Positions 1-6,780 of a stretch of DNA of 9,528 bases are shown one piece after another (position 1 is the first letter of the stretch; each line of letters begins with the position of its first letter). The stretch covers positions 1 to 9,528 of the forward strand of contig RECT01000227.1 in NCBI GenBank assembly GCA_007693875.1. Direction: 5' to 3'. A program made the translations under genes and the position numbers. Under the pieces are notes generated by a model that did no database searches, was not told the origin of the DNA, and saw only the letters and a program-made list of their open reading frames with translations. This DNA comes from Spirulina sp. DLM2.Bin59 (lineage in GTDB: Bacteria; Cyanobacteriota; Cyanobacteriia; Cyanobacteriales; Spirulinaceae).

Positions 1-1925
1 GTTTTGGAGGCGATGGAGAGGACTTGGAACACGTCCGCCATTTGTTGTTTGCCTTTGAGGGCCATGGGCCCCCAGGATTCGACGGTGAAGCGATCGCCTA
101 AATGGTGCAAGGTTTCCGCCGCAATTAAAATCCGGCAATCGGTGGGTTGCCGTTCCTTGGCGCAGGATTCTAGGCGAGAGGCGGTGTTGACGGTATCCCC
201 TAATACGCCATATTCCAACCGGTCTTTCCCTCCCAAAGAACCAACAACAACGGGGCCGGTAAAAATGCCAATGCGCATCTGAATATCCGGTAGGCCCATG
301 TCATGGTTACGCTTATTGAGGAGGGTGAGGCGATCGCTAATGGCCAGGGCGCAATAGACGGCATTTTGGGCATCAAGGGCAATTTCTGCCTTGTGAATCC
401 GGGAGAGGGGTACGCCAAAAATGGCCATCAAGCCATCGCCGGTAAATTTATTAATGATTCCCTCCCGCGTTAATACTTCTTGGGTAATCTCCCCCAAAAT
501 ATCGTTGAGCCAATCGAGGAGGGCTTCCGGCTCCATCTGCTCCGCCACGGTGCTAAACCCCTTGATATCGAGAAACAGGATCGTGGCCATGAGGCGAATC
601 CCCGGCAACTTTCCCGCCTTGAGCAACGTATCCCGACCTTGCCAGAGAGCTTCGGCAATTTCCGGTGAGGTATTTTGCCCCAGGAGTTGCATGACAATGC
701 GGCGACGGCAATAGTCATCATAGGATTGGTAGGTAATCACCACGCCAGCGGTACAGAGCACACTGATCACCGGGGCGGCAATGGGAATCCATAGCCCTTG
801 GGTAAATAGCCAAAAGCCTCCCCCCATAATGATCAACAGGCTGACACTGATGGAGCCGATCAGCAGCAGGGGATGGCGTAACCGCCAAGCCGTGAGACTA
901 CTCACCAACGCGGCGGCCACTAAATAGGCAACTTCTGCCCATTCCGGCCAATAGGTGAGGAGCGATCGCTCCCCCAGGGCCACATCTAAAATTTGGGCGG
1001 CAATTTGGGCATGGATCATCACCCCCGCCATCTTGCCATCCCCCCCCAACGTGGCACTGTAGGGGGTGGCTTTGCGATCCAAGAGGCTGGGGGCGGTGCT
1101 GCCAATCATCACAAGGCGATCGCGCACCAGGGCCGGATCAAACTCTCCCCGCAACACCTCCCCCAATGTAATCATCTCAATGGCGGTATCCGTACCCCGG
1201 TATTGGAGAAACATTTGATACCCCCCCGCATCGAGGCGGTCATAGCCCCCTGCGTAGGTCGTTAAGGGAATAAAGGGAGCCTCCCCCAACTGCATCACAT
1301 TGGGGTGTTGGGGACTTTCCATGGGTTCAATGCCCAACCGGGCTAAATACAAAAAGGCCAATTGCAGCGCAAAAGCTTCTTTCACATCATCCGCTGTGGG
1401 TAGGTACAAAAAAGCACGGCGGATCACCCCATCGGGATCGAGGGGGAGATTATTAAACCCCACCTGTTCCGGTGGGGCAGCGGGGGGCGGGGGGATGGCT
1501 TCAAGGCTGTTGACGGCGATCGCCTCAATAGCAATCACATTGGGGGCTTGGAGTTGGGCCACAAAATCATCATGGCCCGGCTCAATGGCAAACTCTCGAT
1601 AAATGTCTAAACCAATGCCCCGGGGTTCATGGGCTTGTAAATTCGCCAACAGTTGGGCCAGCACCGCATCACTCAAGGGCCAATGGCGTTGCTCCCGAAT
1701 ATCTGCCTCGGTAATCGCCACCACCAAAAGGCGCGGATCCGGGGATTCCTTAGCCAACTGGCGCATCATCTTGTCGTAAACCAGCAACTCCAACCGCTCC
1801 ATCCCCCCACCCTGACGAATTAGCAACAATCCCCCCACCACAAACACAAGGGCGATCACCGCAATGCCGAAACCTGGCCAATCTTGGGCAAACTTTTTCA
1901 GGGGTTTCGGCAACCGGGACAGCAT
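1..1925 (-). CDS. CHASE2-domain class III adenylate/guanylate cyclase (C-terminus cut by window edge)
   Basis: This is a membrane sensor that should make cAMP (possibly cGMP) from a nucleoside triphosphate in response to an extracytoplasmic signal. I read 641 codons without a stop from an ATG at 1925; a TAA lies in frame two codons upstream, which fixes the earliest start. No Shine-Dalgarno is obvious. Domain order: a signal-anchor helix at about residues 19-36; an extracytoplasmic CHASE2 domain at about 40-320, with family-typical stretches LELLVYDKMMRQL and SPDPRLLVVAI; three membrane helices at about 330-346, 352-372 and 376-398; a short linker; and a cyclase domain at about 445-635. Metal-binding aspartates are D453 (FLDIKGFS) and D497 (KFTGDG). 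The transition-state pair is N580 and R584 (NTASR). The purine-selecting Lys is present (K493), but the partner position is G573 (EYGVLGD) instead of the Asp or Thr of adenylyl cyclases. The cyclase fold is essentially complete at the edge, so only a short tail is missing. It is divergent from the transporter gene at 2140. The domain assignment is firm; the ligand is unknown. Confidence 0.95.
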   Translation of the reverse strand, partial: MLSRLPKPLKKFAQDWPGFGIAVIALVFVVGGLLLIRQGGGMERLELLVYDKMMRQLAKESPDPRLLVVAITEADIREQRHWPLSDAVLAQLLANLQAHEPRGIGLDIYREFAIEPGHDDFVAQLQAPNVIAIEAIAVNSLEAIPPPPAAPPEQVGFNNLPLDPDGVIRRAFLYLPTADDVKEAFALQLAFLYLARLGIEPMESPQHPNVMQLGEAPFIPLTTYAGGYDRLDAGGYQMFLQYRGTDTAIEMITLGEVLRGEFDPALVRDRLVMIGSTAPSLLDRKATPYSATLGGDGKMAGVMIHAQIAAQILDVALGERSLLTYWPEWAEVAYLVAAALVSSLTAWRLRHPLLLIGSISVSLLIIMGGGFWLFTQGLWIPIAAPVISVLCTAGVVITYQSYDDYCRRRIVMQLLGQNTSPEIAEALWQGRDTLLKAGKLPGIRLMATILFLDIKGFSTVAEQMEPEALLDWLNDILGEITQEVLTREGIINKFTGDGLMAIFGVPLSRIHKAEIALDAQNAVYCALAISDRLTLLNKRNHDMGLPDIQMRIGIFTGPVVVGSLGGKDRLEYGVLGDTVNTASRLESCAKERQPTDCRILIAAETLHHLGDRFTVESWGPMALKGKQQMADVFQVLSIASK

Positions 1926-2139
1926 GGCTTAGGGGTTGGGGTGAGTGGAAGGATGGAAAGGCAGCATCCATGGGGCTAAGGCTTTTTTCTCTACGCGCAC
2001 CTAAAATCTCAATCCGCCGTTTATGATATAAAAAGTAATAAAACTTTAAAAAAATTTATGCTGGTGCGGCCAGAGCAATTGAAAAATGCGTCCCCTGATT
2101 CTGTCCTTGACCGCCCCTTGATTGTTTCAACAGCAAATT
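1926..2139. promoter_or_regulatory. Divergent intergenic region, AT-rich core, candidate -10 element
   Basis: This 214-bp gap separates the divergent cyclase and BT1 transporter genes, so it should hold both promoters. About 2020-2060 is strikingly AT-rich compared with the GC-rich genes. TATGAT at 2022-2027 differs from the -10 consensus by one base, but I see no convincing -35 box at the right distance. I found no clear NtcA (GTA-N8-TAC) or CRP-type palindrome. An out-of-frame 38-codon ORF (2058-2174) overlaps the transporter start. The promoter assignment is inferred from position and composition only. Confidence 0.3.
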
Positions 2140-3474
2140 ATGGTTGTTTCCGCCTCCCCGTTAAATCGCTTTAAAAATTCCCTCCTCGATAAAGTCCTGT
2201 TGGGGAATGAACCCAATGCCGAACTGATCGCCATTTTAACCGTTTATTTTGTCCAAGGAATTTTGGGGTTATCCCGGCTGGCGGTGAGTTTTTTCCTCAA
2301 GGATGAATTGCACCTCAGCCCCGCTCAGGTGGCGGCTTTGGCGGGGGTGGCGGCCTTGCCCTGGGTAATTAAACCCCTCTTTGGCTTTCTCTCCGATGGT
2401 TTCCCCCTGTTCCGCTACCGACGGCGGCCCTACTTGGTGTTGTCGGGGGTGTTGGGGGCGATCGCCTGGGTGGCTCTGGCGACGGTGGTGCATACCGCCT
2501 GGGCCGCCACCTTGGCAATGCTTTTGGCTTCCCTGTCCGTGGCCATTAGTGATGTGATCGCCGATTCCATTGTGGTGGAGCGGGTGCGGGGCCAGAGCAA
2601 CAGTGAAGCCGGGTCGTTGCAATCCCTGAGTTGGGGGATTTCCGCCCTAGGGGGGTTAATCACCGCCTACCTCAGCGGTTGGCTCCTCCAAGCCTTCACC
2701 ATTGACGTGATTTTCTGGATCACCGCCACATTCCCCCTCTTGGTCTGTGGGGTGGCCTGGTGGATTAACGAAAAACCCGTTGCCGCCGCTGAAAATTCCC
2801 TAGCCCTCGTCAAAACCCAAAGCCGGAACCTCTGGTGGGCGATCCGTCAAAAGGCGATCTGGTTGCCGACGCTGTTTGTCTTCCTCTGGCAAGCCACCCC
2901 CAACAGCGAGACCGCGTTATTCTTCTTCACCACCAATGAACTGGGGTTTGAGCCGGAATTCCTGGGCCGGGTGCGGTTAGTAACCAGCTTGGCGGCCCTG
3001 GTGGGGATTTGGATCTACCAGCGATTTCTGCGGGCCGTCCCCTTCCGGGTGATCCTCGGTTGGACGACGGTTTTCGCCTCCGGTCTAGGAATGACAACGC
3101 TGTTGCTCGTCACCCATGCCAACCGGGCCATGGGCATTGATGACCATTGGTTCAGCCTCGGGGACAGTTTAATCCTGACGGTGATGGGTCAAATCGCCTT
3201 TATGCCGGTGTTAGTCCTCTCCGCCCGCCTCTGTCCGGCGGGGGTCGAAGCCACCCTATTCGCCCTGCTGATGTCAATCTGGAATTTAGCCGGCCTCCTC
3301 TCCCAGGAGTTCGGTGCGTTACTGACGCACCTGCTGGGGGTGACAGAAACCAATTTCGACCAGCTTTGGCTTTTGCTGGTGATCACCAACCTCTCCACGC
3401 TCCTACCCCTGCCCTTCCTCCATTGGTTGCCAGGGCCTGAAGCGGCGGAAACGAGCCTGGAGTTACCGCAATAG
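2140..3474 (+). CDS. BT1-family folate/biopterin transporter (MFS superfamily)
   Basis: This is a polytopic inner-membrane protein of 444 residues expected to carry folates or pterins; the Synechocystis homologue slr0642 is the characterised example. I chose the ATG at 2140 (MVVSASPLNR). A TTG six codons upstream (2122) would add MFQQQI and is less likely; neither has a good Shine-Dalgarno. Near the N-terminus are the BT1 hallmarks VYFVQGILGLSRLAVSF and KDELHLSPAQVAAL, then the loop GFLSDGFPLFRYRRRPYL, which is the BT1 version of the MFS loop 2-3 signature, and SDVIADSIVVERVRGQS in the next helix-loop. Hydrophobic segments continue to the end, consistent with about 12 helices. Length is normal for the family. 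The carotenoid oxygenase follows 94 bp downstream on the same strand, so co-transcription is possible, though a hairpin in the gap may separate them. The family is clear; the exact substrate is inferred. Confidence 0.93.
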   Translation: MVVSASPLNRFKNSLLDKVLLGNEPNAELIAILTVYFVQGILGLSRLAVSFFLKDELHLSPAQVAALAGVAALPWVIKPLFGFLSDGFPLFRYRRRPYLVLSGVLGAIAWVALATVVHTAWAATLAMLLASLSVAISDVIADSIVVERVRGQSNSEAGSLQSLSWGISALGGLITAYLSGWLLQAFTIDVIFWITATFPLLVCGVAWWINEKPVAAAENSLALVKTQSRNLWWAIRQKAIWLPTLFVFLWQATPNSETALFFFTTNELGFEPEFLGRVRLVTSLAALVGIWIYQRFLRAVPFRVILGWTTVFASGLGMTTLLLVTHANRAMGIDDHWFSLGDSLILTVMGQIAFMPVLVLSARLCPAGVEATLFALLMSIWNLAGLLSQEFGALLTHLLGVTETNFDQLWLLLVITNLSTLLPLPFLHWLPGPEAAETSLELPQ

Positions 3475-3505
3475 AAAAGGCAAAGGGTAAAAGGGAAAAG
3501 GCAAA
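3474..3505 (+). repeat. Direct repeat GAAAAGGCAAA x2, period 21 bp
   Basis: GAAAAGGCAAA occurs at 3474-3484 and again at 3495-3505. The first copy begins with the last base of the transporter's TAG stop codon. The stretch between them (AGGGTAAAAG) carries the left arm of the hairpin annotated next. No function is known to me. Confidence 0.75.
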
Positions 3506-3526
3506 TTCTCTTCACTTTTACCCTTT
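3482..3526 (+). terminator. 12-bp inverted repeat followed by T-rich tract, possible terminator or mRNA hairpin
   Basis: AAAGGGTAAAAG (3482-3493) is perfectly complementary to CTTTTACCCTTT (3515-3526), with a 21-nt loop. The strand then runs into T-rich sequence (to about 3560). This would suit a weak intrinsic terminator for the transporter gene or a hairpin in the leader of the carotenoid oxygenase gene. The stem is AT-rich with only four G/C pairs and the loop is large, so termination would be inefficient. The inverted repeat is directly visible; the role is inferred. Confidence 0.4.
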
Positions 3527-3563
3527 TACTTTTACCTTTTTACTTTTTAACTTTTACTTTCCC
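3514..3563 (+). repeat. Degenerate pyrimidine tandem repeat, ACTTTTAC-type 14-mer
   Basis: Four units can be laid out: ACTTTTACCCTTTT (3514-3527), ACTTTTACCTTTTT (3528-3541), a shortened ACTTTTTA (3542-3549) and ACTTTTACTTTCCC (3550-3563). They end five bases before the ATG of the carotenoid oxygenase, so the mRNA leader there has no Shine-Dalgarno and is almost pure pyrimidine plus A. Short intergenic repeats of this kind are common in cyanobacterial genomes. Confidence 0.75.
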
Positions 3564-3568
3564 AAACC

Positions 3569-5053
3569 ATGCAAACCCTCGAAGCAAAAACCACCCCCGC
3601 CTTTAGCCAAACCGATTGGCAACGGGGCTATGAATCCCAACGCCAAGAACTGAGCTACTTTGTTGATCAGATTACCGGCACAGTTCCCCCGGAATTAACG
3701 GGAACGCTGTTCCGCAATGGGCCGGGATTGTTGGATATTAATGGCGAAACGATCCATCACCCCTTTGATGGGGATGGGATGGTCTGTGCGATCGCCTTTC
3801 AGGATGGTAAAGTCCATTTTCAAAACCGCTTTGTCCGTACCGAGGGGTATGTGAAGGAGCAGGCGGCGGGAAAAATTTGCTACCGGGGCGTGTTTGGCAC
3901 GCAAAAACGCGGGGGCTGGTGGGCGAATCTGTTTGATTTGCAGTTAAAAAATATTGCGAATACGAATGTGATCTATTGGGGGAACCGCCTCCTCGCCCTT
4001 TGGGAAGCGGGGAAACCCCATCGCCTTGATCCCCACAATCTCGAAACCATCGGTATTGATGATCTGGATGGGATTTTGGGCAAGGGGGATGCTTTTTCTG
4101 CCCATCCCCGCATTGATCCTGCCTGTGTGTTTGATAACGGCCAACCCTGTTTGGTGAATTTCTCCCTTTCCGCCGGGCCGGTTAGCACCCTCCACCTTTA
4201 CGAACTCGATCCCCAAGGGCAACTACTGCGGCGCAAATCCCAACCGATTCCCGGCTTTGCCTTTATCCACGATTTCGCGATCACGCCCCATTACTATCTC
4301 TTCTTTCAAAATCCGGTGAGCTTCAACCCCTTGCCCTTCCTGTTTGGCCAGCGGGGGGCGGCGGAATGTGTGCAGTTCCAACCGGATCAGGAAACGAAAA
4401 TTATTGTCATTCCTCGGGATCCGGCTTCAACTCAGCCGATGAAGATGCTCAAAGCTAAGGCCGGTTTTGTGTTCCACCATGCCAATGCCTGGGAAATTGA
4501 TGAGCAGCATCTGGGGATTGATTCGATCTGTTATCCCTCGTTCCCAGAAGTGGAGCCGAATTCTGATTTCCGGGATGTGGATTTTACAAAGGTGGATCCG
4601 GGGCAGTTGTGGCGGTTTAGTTTGGATCTGACGACGGAGACGGCAACGGCAACAATGTTGGAATCCCGCTGTGTGGAGTTCCCGACGCTACACCCGGCCT
4701 ATGAGGGCCGCCCCTATCGTTACGCCTACTGCGGCACAGCCCAACAATCCCAGGGCAATGCACCGCTGCAAGCGTTGGTGAAGTTCGATTTTGAGATGGG
4801 AACGAAGCAGTTTTATTCCTTTGCGCCCCAGGGGTTTATGACGGAACCGGTGTTTGTGCCAAAACCGGGGGCAACGGCGGAGGATGCGGGCTGGATTTTG
4901 ATGCTCGTCTATGATGCGGCCCGCCATGGTTCGGATTTGGTGATTGTGGATGCGGCGGATATTGCCGCCGGGCCGATCGCCTCGGTGCATTTAAAAATCC
5001 ATATTCCCTACGGTTTACATGGCAATTGGACGGGGGAGGTGTTTGGGGAGTGA
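3569..5053 (+). CDS. Carotenoid oxygenase, apocarotenoid-15,15'-oxygenase type
   Basis: This is a non-haem Fe(II) enzyme of 494 residues in the RPE65/carotenoid cleavage dioxygenase family. It is expected to cleave apo-carotenals to retinal with O2, as the Synechocystis enzyme Diox1/ACO (sll1541, about 490 residues) does. All four iron-binding histidines of the seven-blade propeller are visible: H179 (SAHPRIDP), H234 (FIHDFAITPHY), H303 (VFHHANAWE) and H484 (PYGLHGNW), with spacing nearly the same as ACO. The N-terminal substrate-entry signature LFRNGPGLLD (about 47-56) and HPFDGDGMV (64-72) are also present. The ATG at 3569 is the first in-frame start and gives a family-typical N-terminus; the upstream region is repeat sequence without a ribosome site. 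The stop codon lies inside a GGAGTGA array. The gene sits behind the BT1 transporter and converges on the glycosyltransferase. Catalytic class is firm. Substrate and cleavage site are inferred from similarity to ACO, and other apocarotenoids are possible. Confidence 0.95.
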   Translation: MQTLEAKTTPAFSQTDWQRGYESQRQELSYFVDQITGTVPPELTGTLFRNGPGLLDINGETIHHPFDGDGMVCAIAFQDGKVHFQNRFVRTEGYVKEQAAGKICYRGVFGTQKRGGWWANLFDLQLKNIANTNVIYWGNRLLALWEAGKPHRLDPHNLETIGIDDLDGILGKGDAFSAHPRIDPACVFDNGQPCLVNFSLSAGPVSTLHLYELDPQGQLLRRKSQPIPGFAFIHDFAITPHYYLFFQNPVSFNPLPFLFGQRGAAECVQFQPDQETKIIVIPRDPASTQPMKMLKAKAGFVFHHANAWEIDEQHLGIDSICYPSFPEVEPNSDFRDVDFTKVDPGQLWRFSLDLTTETATATMLESRCVEFPTLHPAYEGRPYRYAYCGTAQQSQGNAPLQALVKFDFEMGTKQFYSFAPQGFMTEPVFVPKPGATAEDAGWILMLVYDAARHGSDLVIVDAADIAAGPIASVHLKIHIPYGLHGNWTGEVFGE

Positions 5054-5069
5054 GGAGTGAGGAGTGAGG
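5047..5069 (+). repeat. GGAGTGA heptamer tandem array (3 copies plus GG)
   Basis: GGAGTGA is repeated exactly at 5047-5053, 5054-5060 and 5061-5067, followed by GG. The TGA stop of the carotenoid oxygenase (5051-5053) is the end of the first unit, so the array begins within the coding sequence. This fits the short tandemly repeated repetitive (STRR) heptamers known from cyanobacteria. A polypyrimidine stretch follows (5070-5100) with TTTCCTCTC twice. GAGTGAGG at 5063 can pair imperfectly with CCTCTCT about 9 nt later, which could help terminate the convergent transcripts, but the pairing is weak. Confidence 0.8.
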
Positions 5070-5101
5070 TTTCTCTTTCCTCTCTTCTCTTTTCCTCTCT
5101 A

Positions 5102-5782
5102 CTATTTTCGCCCCCGATACCATCGCGCCAAACGCTGGGGCGAAATCCCCAAATAGTAGCCGAGGATCATCCCTTGGTTGATTAGCGTCGTGCGGAATAC
5201 GCCGAGGCGTTGCCAGCGGCGGGGGGAGGTGGTGACGGCTTGGGGGGCGATCGCCACCCTGCCCAATCCCCGTAACCGGCGCACAAAAACGAAATCCTCC
5301 ATAATCGGCAAAGGGGGAAAGCCCCCCAATTGTTCAAACCTGGCTTTTTTAATAAACAAGGCCTGATCGCCGTAGGGGAGTTGCAGCCAGTGCGATCGCA
5401 CCTTCACCCACCATTCCACCCAACGGAGTGCATTCCCTTCTCCCGCGATCTTTAATTGAAATGCGCCGGCCACGACTCCCGATTTTTCGAGAAGCGATCG
5501 CACCATGGGGGCAAAATCCGGGGGCAGTTGGGTATCGCCATGGAGGAAAAGCAGGATTTCACCCCTGGCTAAACTGGCCCCATAGTTCATCTGTTGGGCG
5601 CGACCGGGGGGGAGGCGGTGGACTTTCGCCCCTTGGGTTTGGGCGATCGCCACCGTCTCATCCTCACTGCCCCCATCGATGACAATCACTTCTAAATCTC
5701 CCTCAGCCATGAGGGGCGGCAGGGTGTGGGGGAGCGTCGTGGCCTCATTGCGGACGGGGATAATAATCGAAATTTTTGCCAT
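5102..5782 (-). CDS. Family 2 glycosyltransferase of the TIGR04283 (rSAM/selenodomain-associated transferase 2) type
   Basis: A GT-A fold glycosyltransferase of 226 residues, probably transferring a sugar from a nucleotide donor to a lipid or glycan acceptor at the cytoplasmic face. The ATG at 5782 starts MAKISIIIPVRNEATTL, the standard GT2 opening; a TTG two codons upstream is less likely. Nucleotide- and metal-binding features: D36 in VIVIDGGSEDET, the G60-R61-A62-Q63-Q64-M65-N66 block, and LHGDTQLPPDF with D83 as the DXD equivalent. PYGDQALF (about 136-143) and MEDFVFVRRL (161-170, E162/D163) are the acceptor/base region. GRAQQMN plus LHGDTQLP is characteristic of the TIGR04283 group, which some databases label as arsenosugar-associated. 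The gene is last in the CDP-sugar operon, 38 bp after the SDR, the only real gap in the run. A role using the CDP-deoxysugar is suggested by position only. Confidence 0.9.
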   Translation of the reverse strand: MAKISIIIPVRNEATTLPHTLPPLMAEGDLEVIVIDGGSEDETVAIAQTQGAKVHRLPPGRAQQMNYGASLARGEILLFLHGDTQLPPDFAPMVRSLLEKSGVVAGAFQLKIAGEGNALRWVEWWVKVRSHWLQLPYGDQALFIKKARFEQLGGFPPLPIMEDFVFVRRLRGLGRVAIAPQAVTTSPRRWQRLGVFRTTLINQGMILGYYLGISPQRLARWYRGRK

Positions 5783-5820
5783 AACCAAGGGGGCTAGGGG
5801 TGCGGGGCGATGCCCACCTA

Positions 5821-6780
5821 CTAGGGGGTTGGGGAAGGTTCACCGCTATCGCGACAGAGTGCTAGGGTTTGAGCGATTTCATGATCCGTATTCCCCGTTA
5901 AATGAAAACCCGTTGCCTCGATTTTCTGACAGTGGTAATGCAAATCCAACTGGGGCGGGGCTGAATCTGTGGAGCCGGTGGGGCGATCGATGATCGGTGT
6001 AAACCCCAGTTCCTGTTCACAGACGGCCGCAATCCGTTGCACCATGGCCAAAATTGTTAAGGAGCGACCGCTGCCCACATTGAATAAGCCATCCTGACAA
6101 TCCTGAGAGGGTAACTGGAGCAAATGCTCAACCATCCGCGCCACATCCGCCAAGGGGATAAAGTCCCTTTGCTGTAAACCACTGGATTTCAACCGGAGCT
6201 GACGGGTTGCAACCACCTGACGACAGAGATCATTAACCAACAGCGTCCAGCGATTGACATGGGGATGGGTGGGTACACCAAAACCATTGGATAAACGCAC
6301 GACAATCCCCGTGATCCGTTGCTGACGATGGGCGGCAAGGACAAAATCTTCGGCGGCTCGGTGGGTAATGGCATAGGGATGGTTCGGTTGAGGTAATGTG
6401 GCCTCGGTGATATCCCCCACGAGGGGCGAGCCATAGACATGGGCCGTGGAAAAGTAAATGAAGCGCTCCACACCGGCAGCGATCGCCGCCTCTAAAACCT
6501 GCAACGTGCCCAAGGTATTGACCACAACAGCCTGATGGGGATCGGCAACACATTCATGCTCATTCATCGCCGCCAAATGCACCACAGCATTCATCCCCCT
6601 TAGGGCCGTGGCTAAGGATTGCGGATCCCTGAGATCCATGGCGACGGTTTGGGCTTGGGGTAGCCAATCCGGTGCAGGCCGTACCCGACGACTGCCAAGG
6701 TAGACCTGCTGGGTTTGGGCCAAGGCCACGGCAATCCGCCCCCCTAAATAGCCGAAGCCGCCGGTGATTAGTACGTTCAT
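5821..6780 (-). CDS. NAD(P)-dependent sugar nucleotide reductase/epimerase, extended SDR with atypical YxxxH
   Basis: A cytoplasmic extended short-chain dehydrogenase of 319 residues. The N-terminus MNVLITGGFGYLGG carries the cofactor motif GxxGxxG (G7, G10, G13); D49 follows beta-3 (AMDLRD), and VVHLAAMNEH (67-75) is the family's HLAA strand. The active-site Ser/Thr is T112 in FSTAHVYG and the Tyr is Y136. The usual Lys four residues later is H140 (PYAITHRAAED). The later RLSNGFG (162-168), RDFIPLADVA (205-214) and FNVGSG (233-238) are typical of nucleotide-sugar SDRs. The start ATG overlaps the upstream epimerase stop by 4 nt (ATGA), with GGGAG 11 nt upstream. In context the likely job is C4 reduction of the epimerised CDP-4-keto-6-deoxyhexose; a second epimerase or dehydratase role cannot be excluded. 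Family is firm, reaction inferred. Confidence 0.88.
   Translation of the reverse strand: MNVLITGGFGYLGGRIAVALAQTQQVYLGSRRVRPAPDWLPQAQTVAMDLRDPQSLATALRGMNAVVHLAAMNEHECVADPHQAVVVNTLGTLQVLEAAIAAGVERFIYFSTAHVYGSPLVGDITEATLPQPNHPYAITHRAAEDFVLAAHRQQRITGIVVRLSNGFGVPTHPHVNRWTLLVNDLCRQVVATRQLRLKSSGLQQRDFIPLADVARMVEHLLQLPSQDCQDGLFNVGSGRSLTILAMVQRIAAVCEQELGFTPIIDRPTGSTDSAPPQLDLHYHCQKIEATGFHLTGNTDHEIAQTLALCRDSGEPSPTP

Noticed and set aside
993..1602. Plus-strand ORFs of 90-100 codons inside the cyclase gene
   Set aside because: They are antisense shadows of a clearly conserved CHASE2/cyclase reading frame and show no family features.
1750..1971. 73-codon minus-strand ORF starting upstream of the cyclase ATG
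   Set aside because: It overlaps the cyclase N-terminus in another frame, has no recognisable motif, and the cyclase frame carries a signal anchor and CHASE2 sequence.
1926..2139. NtcA or CRP operator in the divergent region
   Set aside because: GTAATAAAACTTTA (2035-2048) has GTA with N8 but ends in TTA instead of TAC, and no TGTGA/TCACA palindrome is present.
2269..2663. Minus-strand ORFs of 77 and 117 codons within the transporter gene
   Set aside because: Antisense shadows. The products are low-complexity and rich in His, Gln, Pro and Gly, typical of reading membrane-protein codons backwards.
5054..5101. Strong bidirectional intrinsic terminator between the convergent genes
   Set aside because: I looked for a GC-rich stem with a U tract. 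Only a short imperfect pairing (GAGTGAGG with CCTCTCT) is available, so I kept it as a remark on the repeat.
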